Assembly: GCA_030685065.1 (NCBI GenBank)
Contig: JAUXQH010000060.1
Coordinates: 1 to 64,000 of the forward strand
Source: Pseudomonadota bacterium
Lineage (GTDB): Bacteria > Myxococcota_A > UBA796 > SXON01
DNA length: 64,000 nt
Reading direction: 5' to 3'
How positions within the stretch are numbered: position 1 is the stretch's first letter; every line of letters begins with the position of its first letter. This document shows positions 9,165-18,278 of the stretch, piece by piece. The translations under genes were made by a program, and so were the position numbers. Below the pieces are notes generated by a model. The model was not told the origin of the DNA and searched no databases. It saw only the letters and a list, made by a program, of their open reading frames with translations.

Positions 9165-9913
9165 CAGATTCACCGGGCGCCGGTCCCCCCGGCGCCGCCC
9201 CCGACCCCGGCGCACCCGCCCCCGACGCCGGCCCCCCGGAAGCCGACGCCAACGCCCCCGACTCCAGCGTCTCCGAGTCCGGCACCCCCGACCCGGGGAA
9301 GCCCGGGCTACGCCAACGTTTCCGCGAGCAGGCCCGCGAGGAGCTGCTCGCCGCGGCCTCCCGCGTGTTCGAGCGCGACGGCGTGAAGGAGGCCCGCATC
9401 GACGCCATCGCCGCCGAGGCGGGGGTGTCCGTCGGCACGATCTACAACCTGTTCGGGGACCGCAACGGCCTGGTGCGCGCGGTGATGGAGCGCGGCCGGG
9501 ACGCCATCTTCGCGCGGGTACGCGGGTATCTCGACAGCACGATCGACCGTCCGTTCGAAGAGCGCCTGCACACGCTGGTGCACCTCCTCATCGGCCAGAT
9601 GCGCGCGCACTGGTCCACCCTCCGGGTCCTCGTGCAGACGGAGGGCCCCGGCGGCTGCCCCGGCAGCCCCGTCAGCGGCCGGCCACCTCCGAACGTGATC
9701 CGCGAGATCCACGGGTTCCTGTCGACGTTCGTGCGGCAGGGAATCGACAGCGGCGTGCTCCGCCCGATCGACGATCACGTCGCCACCTGCATGCTCATGG
9801 GGGCGATGCGCACCACCATCGACGTCGACCTCATCCTCGGCCTCGAGGCGCCCTCCGAGGCCCGCGCCGACGCCATCGTCCAGCTCTTCCTCGAGGGCAC
9901 CGCCCGCCGCTGA
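9158..9913 (+). CDS. TetR/AcrR family transcriptional regulator of efflux operon
   Basis: 251 residues from ATG 9158; a GTG at 9125 in frame would add 11 residues but overlaps the proposed promoter. The first 45 residues are an unusual Pro/Asp/Gly/Ala-rich disordered tail. The HTH follows (FREQAREELLAAASRVFERDG, IDAIAAEAGVSVGTIYNLFGDRNGLVRAVM), which is classic TetR. The C-terminal ligand/dimer domain contains THE hydrophobic LVHLLIGQMRAHW and MLMGAMRTTIDVDLILG segments. It precedes the adaptor-pump-channel genes on the same strand with a 69-base gap, so it is probably their local repressor and is co-regulated with them. Confidence 0.93.
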   Translation: MNPDSPGAGPPGAAPDPGAPAPDAGPPEADANAPDSSVSESGTPDPGKPGLRQRFREQAREELLAAASRVFERDGVKEARIDAIAAEAGVSVGTIYNLFGDRNGLVRAVMERGRDAIFARVRGYLDSTIDRPFEERLHTLVHLLIGQMRAHWSTLRVLVQTEGPGGCPGSPVSGRPPPNVIREIHGFLSTFVRQGIDSGVLRPIDDHVATCMLMGAMRTTIDVDLILGLEAPSEARADAIVQLFLEGTARR

Positions 9914-9982
9914 GGCCGGCCGCTCCCTCCACCCGCTCCCAACCCCGATCCGGCCCCCCGGCCGGAGCGCCCAAGGTGTGTC

Positions 9983-11044
9983 ATGCGCCCCCTGTTCCTC
10001 TTCTCCCTGATCACCGCGCTCGCCTGCGCCGGCGGCCCGCCCGCGGACGCCACCGCGACGCAGGCCGTCCCCCCTGTCGCCGTCGGCACCGCCACCGCCA
10101 CCACTCAGGACGTGCCCCGCACCCTGACCGTGACCGGCTCCCTCCTCGCCGTCGAGGACGCCGACGTAGCCGCCGAGGCCGCCGGCGCGGTCGAGCGCAT
10201 CGCCGCCGACCGCGGGGATCTCGTCGCGAAGGGCGCCGCGCTCGTCGTGCTCGACGCGACCACGTCGGGCCTCCAGGTCAACGAAGCCACGGCCTCGGTC
10301 GCCGCGGCCGAAGTGCAGGTCCGGCAGGCGGAGAACGACTGCGCCCGCGCCCGCACCCTCACCGACGCGGGCGGGCTCTCCACCGGCGATCGCGACCGCC
10401 TCCTCTCCCAATGCGAGCAAGGCGCCCGGCAGCTCGACGCGGCCCGCGCGCGCCTCGCCCTCGCGACGACCAACCTCTCCCGCGCCACCGTCCGCGCCCC
10501 CTTCGCGGGCGTCGTGGCCGAGCGGATGGTCAGCCCCGGCGACTACGTCACCCCCGGCAAGCCGGTCGTGACGCTCGTCTCGGTCGACCCCCTCCGCCTC
10601 GAGCTCTCCGTGCCCGAGCGGGCCGCCGCGCTCATCACGTCCGGCGCGCGCGTCACCTTCACGGTGACCGAGCACCCGGGCCGCACCTTCGAGGCCACCA
10701 TCGACCGGGTGAGCCCCGCGCTGCGCGCCCGCACCCGCGATCTGATGGTGGAGGCCACCGTCCAGAACGCCGACGGCGCCTTGCGCCCCAACAGCTTCGC
10801 CGTCGCGAAGCTCTCCCTGCCGAACGCGCCGGGCGTGACCATCCCGCTCACCGCGCTGGTGGAGAAGGGCGACGTGACGCGCATCTACGTGGCCAAGGAC
10901 AACGTGGCCGAGGAGCGCGTGGTCGAGGTCGGCTCCCGCCTCGACGCGGTCGCGGAGATCCGCGTCGGCGTGGCGGACGGCGAGGTCGTGATCAGCCCCA
11001 TCCCCGAGGGGCTCGCCGACGGCGCCGCCCTCTCGGTCCAGTAG
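9983..11044 (+). CDS. RND efflux periplasmic adaptor (HlyD/AcrA family) lipoprotein
   Basis: 353 residues. The signal peptide MRPLFLFSLITALACAGG contains a lipobox (ALAC), so it should be lipid-anchored in the periplasm. Order of domains: barrel-sandwich half (RTLTVTGSLLAVEDADVAAEAAGAVERIAADRGDLV), helical hairpin (about 100-150, EVQVRQAENDCARARTL), second half-lipoyl (TVRAPFAGVVAERMVSPGDYVTPG), beta-barrel (LRLELSVPERAAALI) and membrane-proximal domain (VTIPLTALVEKGDVTRIYV). It links the inner-membrane pump to the outer-membrane channel. The pump gene starts 9 bases downstream. The hairpin is short, as in MexA/CusB-like small adaptors. Confidence 0.95.
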   Translation: MRPLFLFSLITALACAGGPPADATATQAVPPVAVGTATATTQDVPRTLTVTGSLLAVEDADVAAEAAGAVERIAADRGDLVAKGAALVVLDATTSGLQVNEATASVAAAEVQVRQAENDCARARTLTDAGGLSTGDRDRLLSQCEQGARQLDAARARLALATTNLSRATVRAPFAGVVAERMVSPGDYVTPGKPVVTLVSVDPLRLELSVPERAAALITSGARVTFTVTEHPGRTFEATIDRVSPALRARTRDLMVEATVQNADGALRPNSFAVAKLSLPNAPGVTIPLTALVEKGDVTRIYVAKDNVAEERVVEVGSRLDAVAEIRVGVADGEVVISPIPEGLADGAALSVQ

Positions 11045-11053
11045 GCGGCGGCC

Positions 11054-14000
11054 ATGGGCAGCATCATCGACACCTTCATCAAGCGGCCGATCTTCGCGAC
11101 GGTCGTGATCCTCGTGCTCTGCGTCCTCGGCCTCGCCGGGTACAGCAAGCTCGGGGTCGACTTCTTCCCCAACATCGAATTTCCGATGGTCACCGTGACC
11201 ACCATCCTCCCGGGCGCGAGCCCGCGCGAGGTGGAGACGGAGATCTCCGACACGCTCGAGGAGACCCTCTCCACCATCGCCGGCGTCGACGAGATCCGTT
11301 CGACCTCGGCCGAGGGCATCTCGCTGGTGTTCGTGGTCTTCGACCTCGAAGTGGACGGCGACGCCGCCGCCCAGGAGGTGCGCGACAAGGTCAACCTCGC
11401 GATGCCGAACCTGCCCGACGGCGTGGAGCCCCCGGTCGTCGGCCGGCTCGACCCGTCCGCGGCCCCGGTCCTCTTCCTCTCCCTCTCGTCGAACGATCCC
11501 ATCGTGGATGTCACCGAGATCGCCGACACCGTCGTCCGCCGCCGCCTCGAGGGCGCCAAGGGCGTCGGCTCCGTGGCGGTCATCGGCGGGCGCAAGCGCG
11601 AGATCGGCGTCGAGGTCGACCCGGTCCGCCTCCGCGCCCTCGGCGTGAGCGCGCCGGAGCTCGCCCGCGCGCTCCAGACCCAGAACGTACAGATCCCGGG
11701 CGGCTCGATCGAGACCGGCCCCCGCCAGGTGAACCTGCGCGTGCAGGGACGCGTGCAGACGGTCGACGAGATCGGCGACATCGTCGTGCGCGCCACCAAC
11801 GGCGCGACCATCCGCGTGCGGGACGTGGCCACCATCGTCGACGGCCCGGCCGACGCAAGGAGCGTGGCCTCCCGCAACGGCGTCCCCACCGTGATCCTCG
11901 CGATCCGCAAGCAGGCGGGCACCAACACGGTCGCGGTCGTCGACGACGTGCTCGATCGGCTCGAGGACATCCAGAGCCAGCTCCCCAGGGGCTACACGCT
12001 CGAGGTCTCGCGCGACACGTCGCAGACCATCCGCACCGCGGCCGACAACGTCACCAATCACCTGATCGAGGGCGGCATCCTCGCGGCGCTCGTGGTGCTC
12101 CTGTTCCTCGGGAACGCCCGCGCCACCATCGTCGCGGCGATCGCCATCCCCACCTCGATCATCGCGACCTTCGCGGTGATGCAGTACCTCGGCTTCACCC
12201 TCAACACGATGACGCTGCTCGCGCTGGCCCTCGCGGTCGGCATCGTCATCGACGACGCCATCGTCGTGCTGGAGAACATCTTCCGCTTCGTCCACGAGAA
12301 GAAGATGCCGGCCATGGAGGCCGCGAGCGCGGGCACCAAGGAGATCAGCCTCGCGGTGCTCGCCACCACGCTCTCGCTCATCGCCGTGTTCGCGCCGGTC
12401 GGCTTCGTCGGCGGCATCCCCGGCCGATTCCTCGTCAACTTCGGGTTCACGATGTCGGCCGCCATCGCGATGTCGCTCGTCGTGAGCTTCGTGCTCACCC
12501 CGACCTTCTCCGCCCGGATCTTCGCCGGCGAGGGCGCGACCGAGGGCGGGATGCTCTCCCGCTTCACCGACGGGTTCTACAAGCCGATCGAGCGGCTCTA
12601 CATGGCCACGCTCACGTTCTGCATGCGCCAGCGCTGGGTCGTGGCCATCGCGATGATCGGCGCGCTCGCGACGATCCCTGTCACCGGCGCGATGGTCCCC
12701 AAGAGCTTCCTCCCCATCAACGACGAGGCCGAGTTCGAGGTGAACGTGCGCGCCTCCGAGGGCACGAGCCTCGCCGCCACGCAGATCATCGTCGAGCGCA
12801 TCGCCCGCGAGGTCCGCACCGTGTCGGGCGTGGACTACACGCTCGTGACCATCGGCAACAACGACCAGGGGACGCCGAACGTCGGCAGCATCTACGTTCG
12901 CCTCGTCGATCCGGAGGCGCGCGAGGCGTCGCAACAAGAGCTCATGGAGAAGGTCCGCGCCGACGTGGTCGCCCACCAGGACAAGGCCCTTCGCCTCAAC
13001 GTGGTCGAGGTCGCCCGCTTCTCCGGCACCGGCCAGTCGTCGCAAGGTATCCAGTACACGCTCTCCGGGCCGGACCTCGACCAGCTGTCGAAGTACGCCT
13101 CGGTGGTCGAAAAGGCCCTCCGCGAGCACCCCGGCGCCACCGACGTGGACAGCTCGCTGGTGCTCGGAAAGCCCGAGCTCGTCGCGCGCGTCGATCGGGG
13201 TCGTGCCGCCGAGCTCGGCCTGACCGTGGCCGACGTGGCCACCTCGCTCCGCCTCCTCGTCGGCGGGCAGAAGGTGTCGAACTACGAGGAAGGAGGCGAA
13301 CAGTACGAGGTGCGCCTCCGCGCCGCCCCGGAATACCGCGCCGACGCCGAGGGCCTCGCGCTCCTCTCCATCGGCACGCCGAGCGGGCCCGTGCCGCTCT
13401 CGGACGTGGTCACCCTCACGCCCGACACCGGCCCCTCGTCGATCTCGCGGCTCAACCGCCAACGGCAGGTGACCCTCGCGGCGAGCGCGCGGCCCGGCTT
13501 CGGCGAGAGCGACGTGCTCGACGGGCTCGAAGCCTCGGTCGCGACGCTCGATCTGCCCTCGACCTACAAGGCGGCGCCCGCGGGCCGCTCGAAGGAGCTC
13601 GCGCGCACGGCAAAGGGCTTCCTGTTCGCGCTCGGCCTCTCGTTCGTCTTCATGTACCTGGTGCTCGCGGCGCAGTTCGAGAGCTGGCTGCACCCGGTCA
13701 CCATCCTCGCGTCACTGCCGCTCACGCTGCCGTTCGCGCTCGTGTCGCTCCTCATCTTCGACCAGACGCTCAACCTCTACTCGGCGCTCGGCATCCTCGT
13801 GTTGTTCGGCGTCGTGAAGAAGAACGCGATCCTCCAGGTGGATCACGCGAACCAGCTCCGCCACGAGGGGATGCCGCGGCTCGCGGCGATCCTCCAGAGC
13901 AACAAGGATCGCCTCCGGCCCATCCTCATGACGACGGTGGCGTTCGTCATCGGCATGCTCCCGCTCCTGCTCTCGAAGGGCATCGGGTCGGGCTTCTCCC

Positions 14001-14209
14001 GGGCCACGGCGGGCCTCGTCATCGGCGGCCAGACCCTCTCGCTCGTGCTCACCCTGCTCGCGACGCCGGTGCTCTACAGCTTCTTCGACGACATCCAGAA
14101 CTTCGTCGGCGGCCTGTTCAGCGGCACGAAGAGCGGCACGAAGAGCGGCACGAAGAACGCGACGCCCCCGCCCCCCACGCTCGTCCCTCTCCACGCCGAG
14201 GAGGCATAG
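11054..14209 (+). CDS. RND efflux pump, inner-membrane permease (AcrB/HAE1 type)
   Basis: 1051 residues, the usual size for HAE1 RND pumps. It begins with the signature [22 protein letters not shown] (TM1). Two periplasmic loops and 12 membrane helices follow. The proton-relay pair Asp400-Asp401 is present in TM4 ([14 protein letters not shown]) and the relay Lys922 in TM10 ([19 protein letters not shown]). The APVLFLSL and [13 protein letters not shown] segments are typical porter-domain sequences. The C-terminus ends with a repeated Ser-Gly-Thr-Lys run (three 12-base copies at about 14123-14158). Substrates are probably hydrophobic or amphiphilic drugs, bile-type detergents or signals. The stop codon abuts the TolC gene start (TAGATG). 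Confidence 0.97.
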   Translation: MGSIIDTFIKRPIFATVVILVLCVLGLAGYSKLGVDFFPNIEFPMVTVTTILPGASPREVETEISDTLEETLSTIAGVDEIRSTSAEGISLVFVVFDLEVDGDAAAQEVRDKVNLAMPNLPDGVEPPVVGRLDPSAAPVLFLSLSSNDPIVDVTEIADTVVRRRLEGAKGVGSVAVIGGRKREIGVEVDPVRLRALGVSAPELARALQTQNVQIPGGSIETGPRQVNLRVQGRVQTVDEIGDIVVRATNGATIRVRDVATIVDGPADARSVASRNGVPTVILAIRKQAGTNTVAVVDDVLDRLEDIQSQLPRGYTLEVSRDTSQTIRTAADNVTNHLIEGGILAALVVLLFLGNARATIVAAIAIPTSIIATFAVMQYLGFTLNTMTLLALALAVGIVIDDAIVVLENIFRFVHEKKMPAMEAASAGTKEISLAVLATTLSLIAVFAPVGFVGGIPGRFLVNFGFTMSAAIAMSLVVSFVLTPTFSARIFAGEGATEGGMLSRFTDGFYKPIERLYMATLTFCMRQRWVVAIAMIGALATIPVTGAMVPKSFLPINDEAEFEVNVRASEGTSLAATQIIVERIAREVRTVSGVDYTLVTIGNNDQGTPNVGSIYVRLVDPEAREASQQELMEKVRADVVAHQDKALRLNVVEVARFSGTGQSSQGIQYTLSGPDLDQLSKYASVVEKALREHPGATDVDSSLVLGKPELVARVDRGRAAELGLTVADVATSLRLLVGGQKVSNYEEGGEQYEVRLRAAPEYRADAEGLALLSIGTPSGPVPLSDVVTLTPDTGPSSISRLNRQRQVTLAASARPGFGESDVLDGLEASVATLDLPSTYKAAPAGRSKELARTAKGFLFALGLSFVFMYLVLAAQFESWLHPVTILASLPLTLPFALVSLLIFDQTLNLYSALGILVLFGVVKKNAILQVDHANQLRHEGMPRLAAILQSNKDRLRPILMTTVAFVIGMLPLLLSKGIGSGFSRATAGLVIGGQTLSLVLTLLATPVLYSFFDDIQNFVGGLFSGTKSGTKSGTKNATPPPPTLVPLHAEEA

Positions 14210-15481
14210 ATGTTGCTCTCCCTGCTCCTTCCCGTCGCCTTCGCGCTCACGCTCGACGAGGCCTGGCGCATCGCCGAGACCGAAGGGGACGACGCCGCCC
14301 TCATCGAGCGGCAGATGGGCGCCACCGCCACCATCCGCGGCCAGGCCGCCGCGGCGCTGCTGCCGAAGCTCTCGCTCACCGGCGGCTACACCCTCAACCA
14401 GTACGAGTCGACCATCGACTTTTCGAAGATGATCCCCGAGGAGCTCGCCGACTTCGTCGGGGACTCCGAGCCGATCGTCGTGAACAAGAAGTCGTTCTGG
14501 AGCGGCTCCGCCACGGTGGTGCAGCCGCTCTTCTCCGGGTCGGCGCTCCCCGCGTGGAAGGCGGCCAACGCCACCGCGCGCGCCGCCGAGGCGCAGGCCG
14601 ACGCCCAGCTCGACCAGCTCCGCGTCGGCGTGGCGACCGCCTATTGGGGCGCGTTCCTCTCCCGCGAGCGGGTGCGCCTCCTGACGGACAACGTGGCGCG
14701 CGCCGAGAAGTACCTCGCCCTCGCCGAGACGCGCGAGCGGGTGGGCGCCGGCCGAAGCATCGACACCGCCCAGGCCGGCGTGGCGCTGGCGCGCGCGCGC
14801 CGTGAGCTCGTCCAGGCCGACGCCACGCGGGTGCAAGCGGAGGAGGGGCTCTCCCGGCTGCTCGGCACCGAGCCCGGCGTGACCCTCGACCGCCCCGAGC
14901 CGCGCGCCGTCACGGTCGCGAGCCCCGCCGCGGCCGTGGACCGCGCCCTCGACTCCCCCGCCATCACCGCCGCCGAGGAGCGCGCGAAGGCGGCCCGCGC
15001 CGTGCGCACCGCGACCGACCTGGGTTGGGTCCCCACGGTCAGCGGCCGGTTCACCGAGTCGTTCAGCGAGAACAGCGGGTTCTCGGGCGAAGAGTGGAAT
15101 TGGCAGGCCGCGATCACGGCGGATTGGGTGTTGTTCGACGGGGGGTATCGCATCGCCAAGCAGCGCGAAGCCGCCATGAACAAGCACCTCGCCGCGCACG
15201 CCATGGAGCGCGAGCGCGATCAGGCCGAGGCGGACGCCCTCTCCTTGTGGGCGTCGCACGGCGCGGCGAAGCAGGCCCAGGAGCTCGCGGTCGAGGAGCG
15301 CGCGCTCGCGGAGCGGGCCCTGAAGCTGGCGGAGGCCTCCTATGAGCTGGGCGCCCTCACGTTCCTCGACCTCTGGCAAACACGCCAGCAGCGCGACGGC
15401 GCGGAGCTCGCGGCGCTGTCGGCGGACATGCAGCTGGACCTGGCCGCGATCACGTTGATTGCGAAGACGGGGGGGTGGTAG
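14210..15481 (+). CDS. TolC-family outer-membrane efflux channel
   Basis: 423 residues starting at the ATG that immediately follows the pump stop. A signal peptide (MLLSLLLPVAFALTLDEAWRI) leads into the duplicated TolC repeats: LSLTGGYTLNQYEST, VVQPLFSGSALPAWKAANATARAAEAQ, LRVGVATAYWGAFLSRERVRLLTDN and, in the second half, TVSGRFTESFSENSGFSG, ADWVLFDGGYRIAKQREA and YELGALTFLDLWQTRQQRDGAELA. These are the alternating beta-barrel and coiled-coil segments of the trimeric channel. It completes the tripartite pump and is translationally coupled to it. Confidence 0.96.
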   Translation: MLLSLLLPVAFALTLDEAWRIAETEGDDAALIERQMGATATIRGQAAAALLPKLSLTGGYTLNQYESTIDFSKMIPEELADFVGDSEPIVVNKKSFWSGSATVVQPLFSGSALPAWKAANATARAAEAQADAQLDQLRVGVATAYWGAFLSRERVRLLTDNVARAEKYLALAETRERVGAGRSIDTAQAGVALARARRELVQADATRVQAEEGLSRLLGTEPGVTLDRPEPRAVTVASPAAAVDRALDSPAITAAEERAKAARAVRTATDLGWVPTVSGRFTESFSENSGFSGEEWNWQAAITADWVLFDGGYRIAKQREAAMNKHLAAHAMERERDQAEADALSLWASHGAAKQAQELAVEERALAERALKLAEASYELGALTFLDLWQTRQQRDGAELAALSADMQLDLAAITLIAKTGGW

Positions 15482-16009
15482 CACGTTCTGGGTCCGTCCT
15501 GAAATAATCTGCAGCACCGAGGGCGACCCTGGGCCGCGGGCGCAAGGAGCGAGAAGGGAGCATGCCCGTAGGCATGTGACCGACGAGCGACGCCGCGGAC
15601 GCGAGCCCAGGGGCGGCCGAATGCGCAGCTTATTGATGGACGGGCGCGAAGGGCGCGACCCCGGCGCGGACACCGGGGTCGGCCTCCGCCGGGGTCGGCC
15701 GTAGGCCTCCGTTGGTGCTCACCCGGCGCGCGCCGGGACGCACCGAACCGCGCGGGCGCACCCGCGCGCCCTCTGGAGGCCTCGCGCGGGAGCTGACTCC
15801 TCACAGCTCCCCCCGCGGAGGCGCGGCCAAGCCCGCGGCCGCGCGTGCGGTTGCCAAAGGCAGGAACATCCGCCGCGGCCAAGTCTCGCCCTCGACCGCA
15901 GCAAGGTCGTACCTCCGAAAAGAGCCCTCCGCACCTTTGTCCTTCGAACCCACGATGACCCCCACGCATCCCACGCTCTCGCCGCCCTCGAGCACCCGCG
16001 TCATCATGA

Positions 16010-16122
16010 GCGAGCTCGTTCGCGAGATCTCGCTCCGGCTCCGGGTTTCTCGCCTCCCCAGCGAACCAACTCGGCCACCTGTCCACACCTGGGCGAGCTC
16101 GTTCGCGAGATCTCGCTCCGGC
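16010..16122. repeat. Perfect 30-base direct repeat pair containing a 12-base palindrome
   Basis: The 30-mer starting GCGAGCTCGTTCGCGAG occurs at 16010-16039 and 16093-16122, 83 bases apart, without mismatches. It contains the perfect palindrome GCGAGATCTCGC. It could be the duplicated ends of a decayed element or a pair of protein-binding sites. Confidence 0.85.
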
Positions 16123-16454
16123 GGGTACCGCGGCGGACGGTGGCGGAGTGCCGGCCGTCTCTACGGGAACACCGCGCGGCGCCGCTGAAGCTCGGGCTCG
16201 TGACTCGCAGCGTCCCTTCGGAGCCGGCGCCCATCGCTGAACGCGAAGACGACTGCTGGCGTGGCCAACTGGGGGCCACGGTGTGGGGGAAGTGATCGCC
16301 ATGCCGCTTCCCTGGTGTGAGAGTTCCAGGTGGACGGTGCGCTCTCCGGGGATCGCAACAGGGATGCTCCGACCTCCCGGGCGGCTGCACCGCGAAGAAC
16401 CAGGCCGGGCGAACTTGTCGGGCGCTCTGGCTACCGCGGTTCGGGCAGGACGGT

Positions 16455-16605
16455 GACAAACGGAGAGGGTGGCGCGGCACCCTCCCGGATTGCCACCCCA
16501 CCGGGGACGAACCCGCGTGGTGGGGCCTCACCCCCCCGATTTGGCACCCCTGCGTGAACGAACGCCGCGGGTGCGGGCTCACCCTGCCCGTTGCGCACCG
16601 GGCGC
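16455..16605. repeat. Three tandem ~50-base hairpin repeats
   Basis: Units begin at 16455 (GACAAACGG), 16506 (GACGAACCCG) and 16556 (GAACGAACGCCG), spaced 51 and 50 bases. Each carries a stem-forming pair: GGTGGC...GCCACC in unit 1, GGTG...GGCACC in unit 2, and GGTGCG...CGCACC in unit 3. The arms differ between units but stay complementary in units 1 and 3, as expected of a conserved structure. Confidence 0.6.
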
Positions 16606-16973
16606 GCGGTTTTGACCGTGCGGCGGGGCCACCACCGCGCGCCGACCGGACGGTCGGGCCCCGGGCTTCGCACCGTGACGACCTCCCGGTCCCCGCGGCA
16701 GGGGCGCGCAGGGCGGCCGGGCCCTGCCCGGCCGGTCCCGCTCGCGCTCCGCCCCGGGAGCGCGAGCGGACCGAGGCCAAGGGCCGAGCCCGGAGCCGAC
16801 CCGACGGCGGCGGCCTCCGCCGCCGGGCCGCCCCCCGAGGGTCGACCGCCCACCGGCCCGCCTCGAACATGGCCCGCTCCCCCCGCCCCCACCACCCTCC
16901 GCGAGCGCGCGCCACTCGACGGGGTGCCCCGTCGCGATCGGTGTCTACCTTCCGCCTCACCAGGACTCCGCCC

Positions 16974-18278
16974 ATGACGCTGCGCTTCCCCGACGACCCT
17001 CGTTGGCCGGCCCTGTTCGGCCCCGTCTCCACCGTGCTGGAGCGCGCGCTCGCGCGGCTCGATCCGCGGCCCGAGCTGCTGCCACCGGTGATCGCGGGCA
17101 CCCCCGGCGTGCTGATCGAGGTGCAGCCCGACGGCCTCGCGCTCGACCCGGCGCTGCTCGACCCGGGACAGGACCGCCACCCGCTCGACACCACGTGGAT
17201 GGCCCGCATGCCCGAAGAGGTGCACGGCCTCGCGCTCGACCGGTGGCGGCGCGCCGCGGGGGCCGTGCTCGAAGGCGTGGCGCTCGCCGCGACCCCCGAG
17301 GCGGGGCTCCCCGAGGATGATGGGCTCGCCCGCGATCCGAGCGCACCGAGCTGGTGGCGCGCGGCCGCCGCGGCCGAGGCGGCCGACCTCGCCGCGCCCG
17401 AGCTCGGGCTCCTTTGGCCCGCCCTGGCGGACTGGCTCGCTACCCCCGAGCGCGGGGTCGATGGCGACGCGTATCGCGGCGCCTGGTTCGTGCGCTGGCG
17501 CCGGGTGAGCGGCGGCCCGATGTGGATCGTGCAGGCTCCGGAGACCTGGCTCGCCTTCGGCGCCTGGCTCTACGAGCACGCGGCCCCGTCCGCGCCGCTT
17601 CCCCTCCCGGTCAACCGCGCCACGCCCGGGCCGTGGTCCGCCGCACCCTGGTCCTTCCGTCGCGTGCGGGTCGAGGCCGGGCCGGCCGGCGCCCGCGTGC
17701 TCACGCAAGGGGTGGCGGTGCGCGCGGGAGAGGACGCCGGCGAGCCCGTGCGGCTCCCCGCCGGAGAGCGCGCGAGCGTGCTCGTCGGGACCGTCGCCGG
17801 CGGTGAGGCGTCGGTCGAGGTGACGCCCGCCGGCCCGGTCGGCACGTGGGTCCTGCGCGCCGGGCGCCGGGCCGAGCGCGTGGGCGCCGCGCGCGGCATG
17901 GAGCTCACGCTCAACGCGGACGGGTCGGCCGAGGTCACGATGGCGGACGCCTTCGTCGGCCCCGCCACGGAGGACGCGCTGACCCTGGCGTCGCGCTACG
18001 GCGTGAGCGGGCTGCTCGTGGGCTCGTGGCGGCTGGTGGGTTTTGTCGGGGAGGACTCGGTGATCGAGCTCGGCGCGGTGCGGCCGGAGGCGGTCACGGT
18101 GCACCCGCGCGGGAAGCGCGGCTTCGCGATGCCGGCGGGGCCGATGCTCGGCGCGGCCGAGGGTTGGCTCAAGCGCACGGCGGGCACGCGGTGGCGCGTG
18201 CGCCTCGCGGATGACGGCATCGAGGCCATCGGCAGCGACCTGGGCGCCACGCTCACGCTGATCTTCGGGCGGGTGTAG
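16974..18278 (+). CDS. Hypothetical protein, unrecognised
   Basis: 434 residues from ATG 16974; the frame stays open upstream through the repeat region, but the protein-like part begins here (MTLRFPDDPRWPALFGPV). I do not recognise it. It has no signal peptide or membrane helix. The N-terminal 230 residues are helical and Trp-rich (SWWRAAAAAEAADLAAPELG, GGPMWIVQAPETWLAFGAWL). The C-terminal 200 residues are beta-like (WSFRRVRVEAGPAGARVL, ASVEVTPAGPVGTWVLRAG). The 3' end overlaps the convergent GNAT-fusion gene by 26 bases because of an 18-base tandem duplication (18274-18309). Confidence 0.75.
   Translation: MTLRFPDDPRWPALFGPVSTVLERALARLDPRPELLPPVIAGTPGVLIEVQPDGLALDPALLDPGQDRHPLDTTWMARMPEEVHGLALDRWRRAAGAVLEGVALAATPEAGLPEDDGLARDPSAPSWWRAAAAAEAADLAAPELGLLWPALADWLATPERGVDGDAYRGAWFVRWRRVSGGPMWIVQAPETWLAFGAWLYEHAAPSAPLPLPVNRATPGPWSAAPWSFRRVRVEAGPAGARVLTQGVAVRAGEDAGEPVRLPAGERASVLVGTVAGGEASVEVTPAGPVGTWVLRAGRRAERVGAARGMELTLNADGSAEVTMADAFVGPATEDALTLASRYGVSGLLVGSWRLVGFVGEDSVIELGAVRPEAVTVHPRGKRGFAMPAGPMLGAAEGWLKRTAGTRWRVRLADDGIEAIGSDLGATLTLIFGRV

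Larger units (their letters stand above)
15482..16973. other. 1.5-kb gene-poor, hairpin- and repeat-rich stretch
   Basis: No frame here looks like a real protein on either strand; long open frames are explained by the very high GC content. Contents include a GC-rich block at 15640-15800 whose sequence (GACGCACCGAACCGCGCGGG and a CCTCGCGCGGGAGC end) resembles 25683-25747. A perfect 30-base direct repeat lies at 16010-16039 and 16093-16122. Three tandem 50-base units lie at 16455-16605. A set of strong inverted repeats occurs near 16712-16790 (GGCCGGGCCCTGCCCGGCC). A weakly protein-like minus-strand frame exists at about 15801-16010 but has no recognisable homology. Confidence 0.6.

Noticed and set aside
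9308..13693. 1461-codon minus-strand open frame
   Set aside because: Antisense shadow of the RND operon; composition dominated by Arg, Gly, Asp, His with no domain.
8959..14805. 1948-codon open frame across the efflux operon
   Set aside because: Shadow of TetR, adaptor, pump and TolC genes; Arg/Pro/His-rich translation typical of off-frame high-GC DNA.
15801..16088. 95-codon minus-strand frame with VGVIVGSKDKGAEGSF
   Set aside because: Partly protein-like but no start with a ribosome site, no recognised family, and the 5' part lies in the 30-base repeats.
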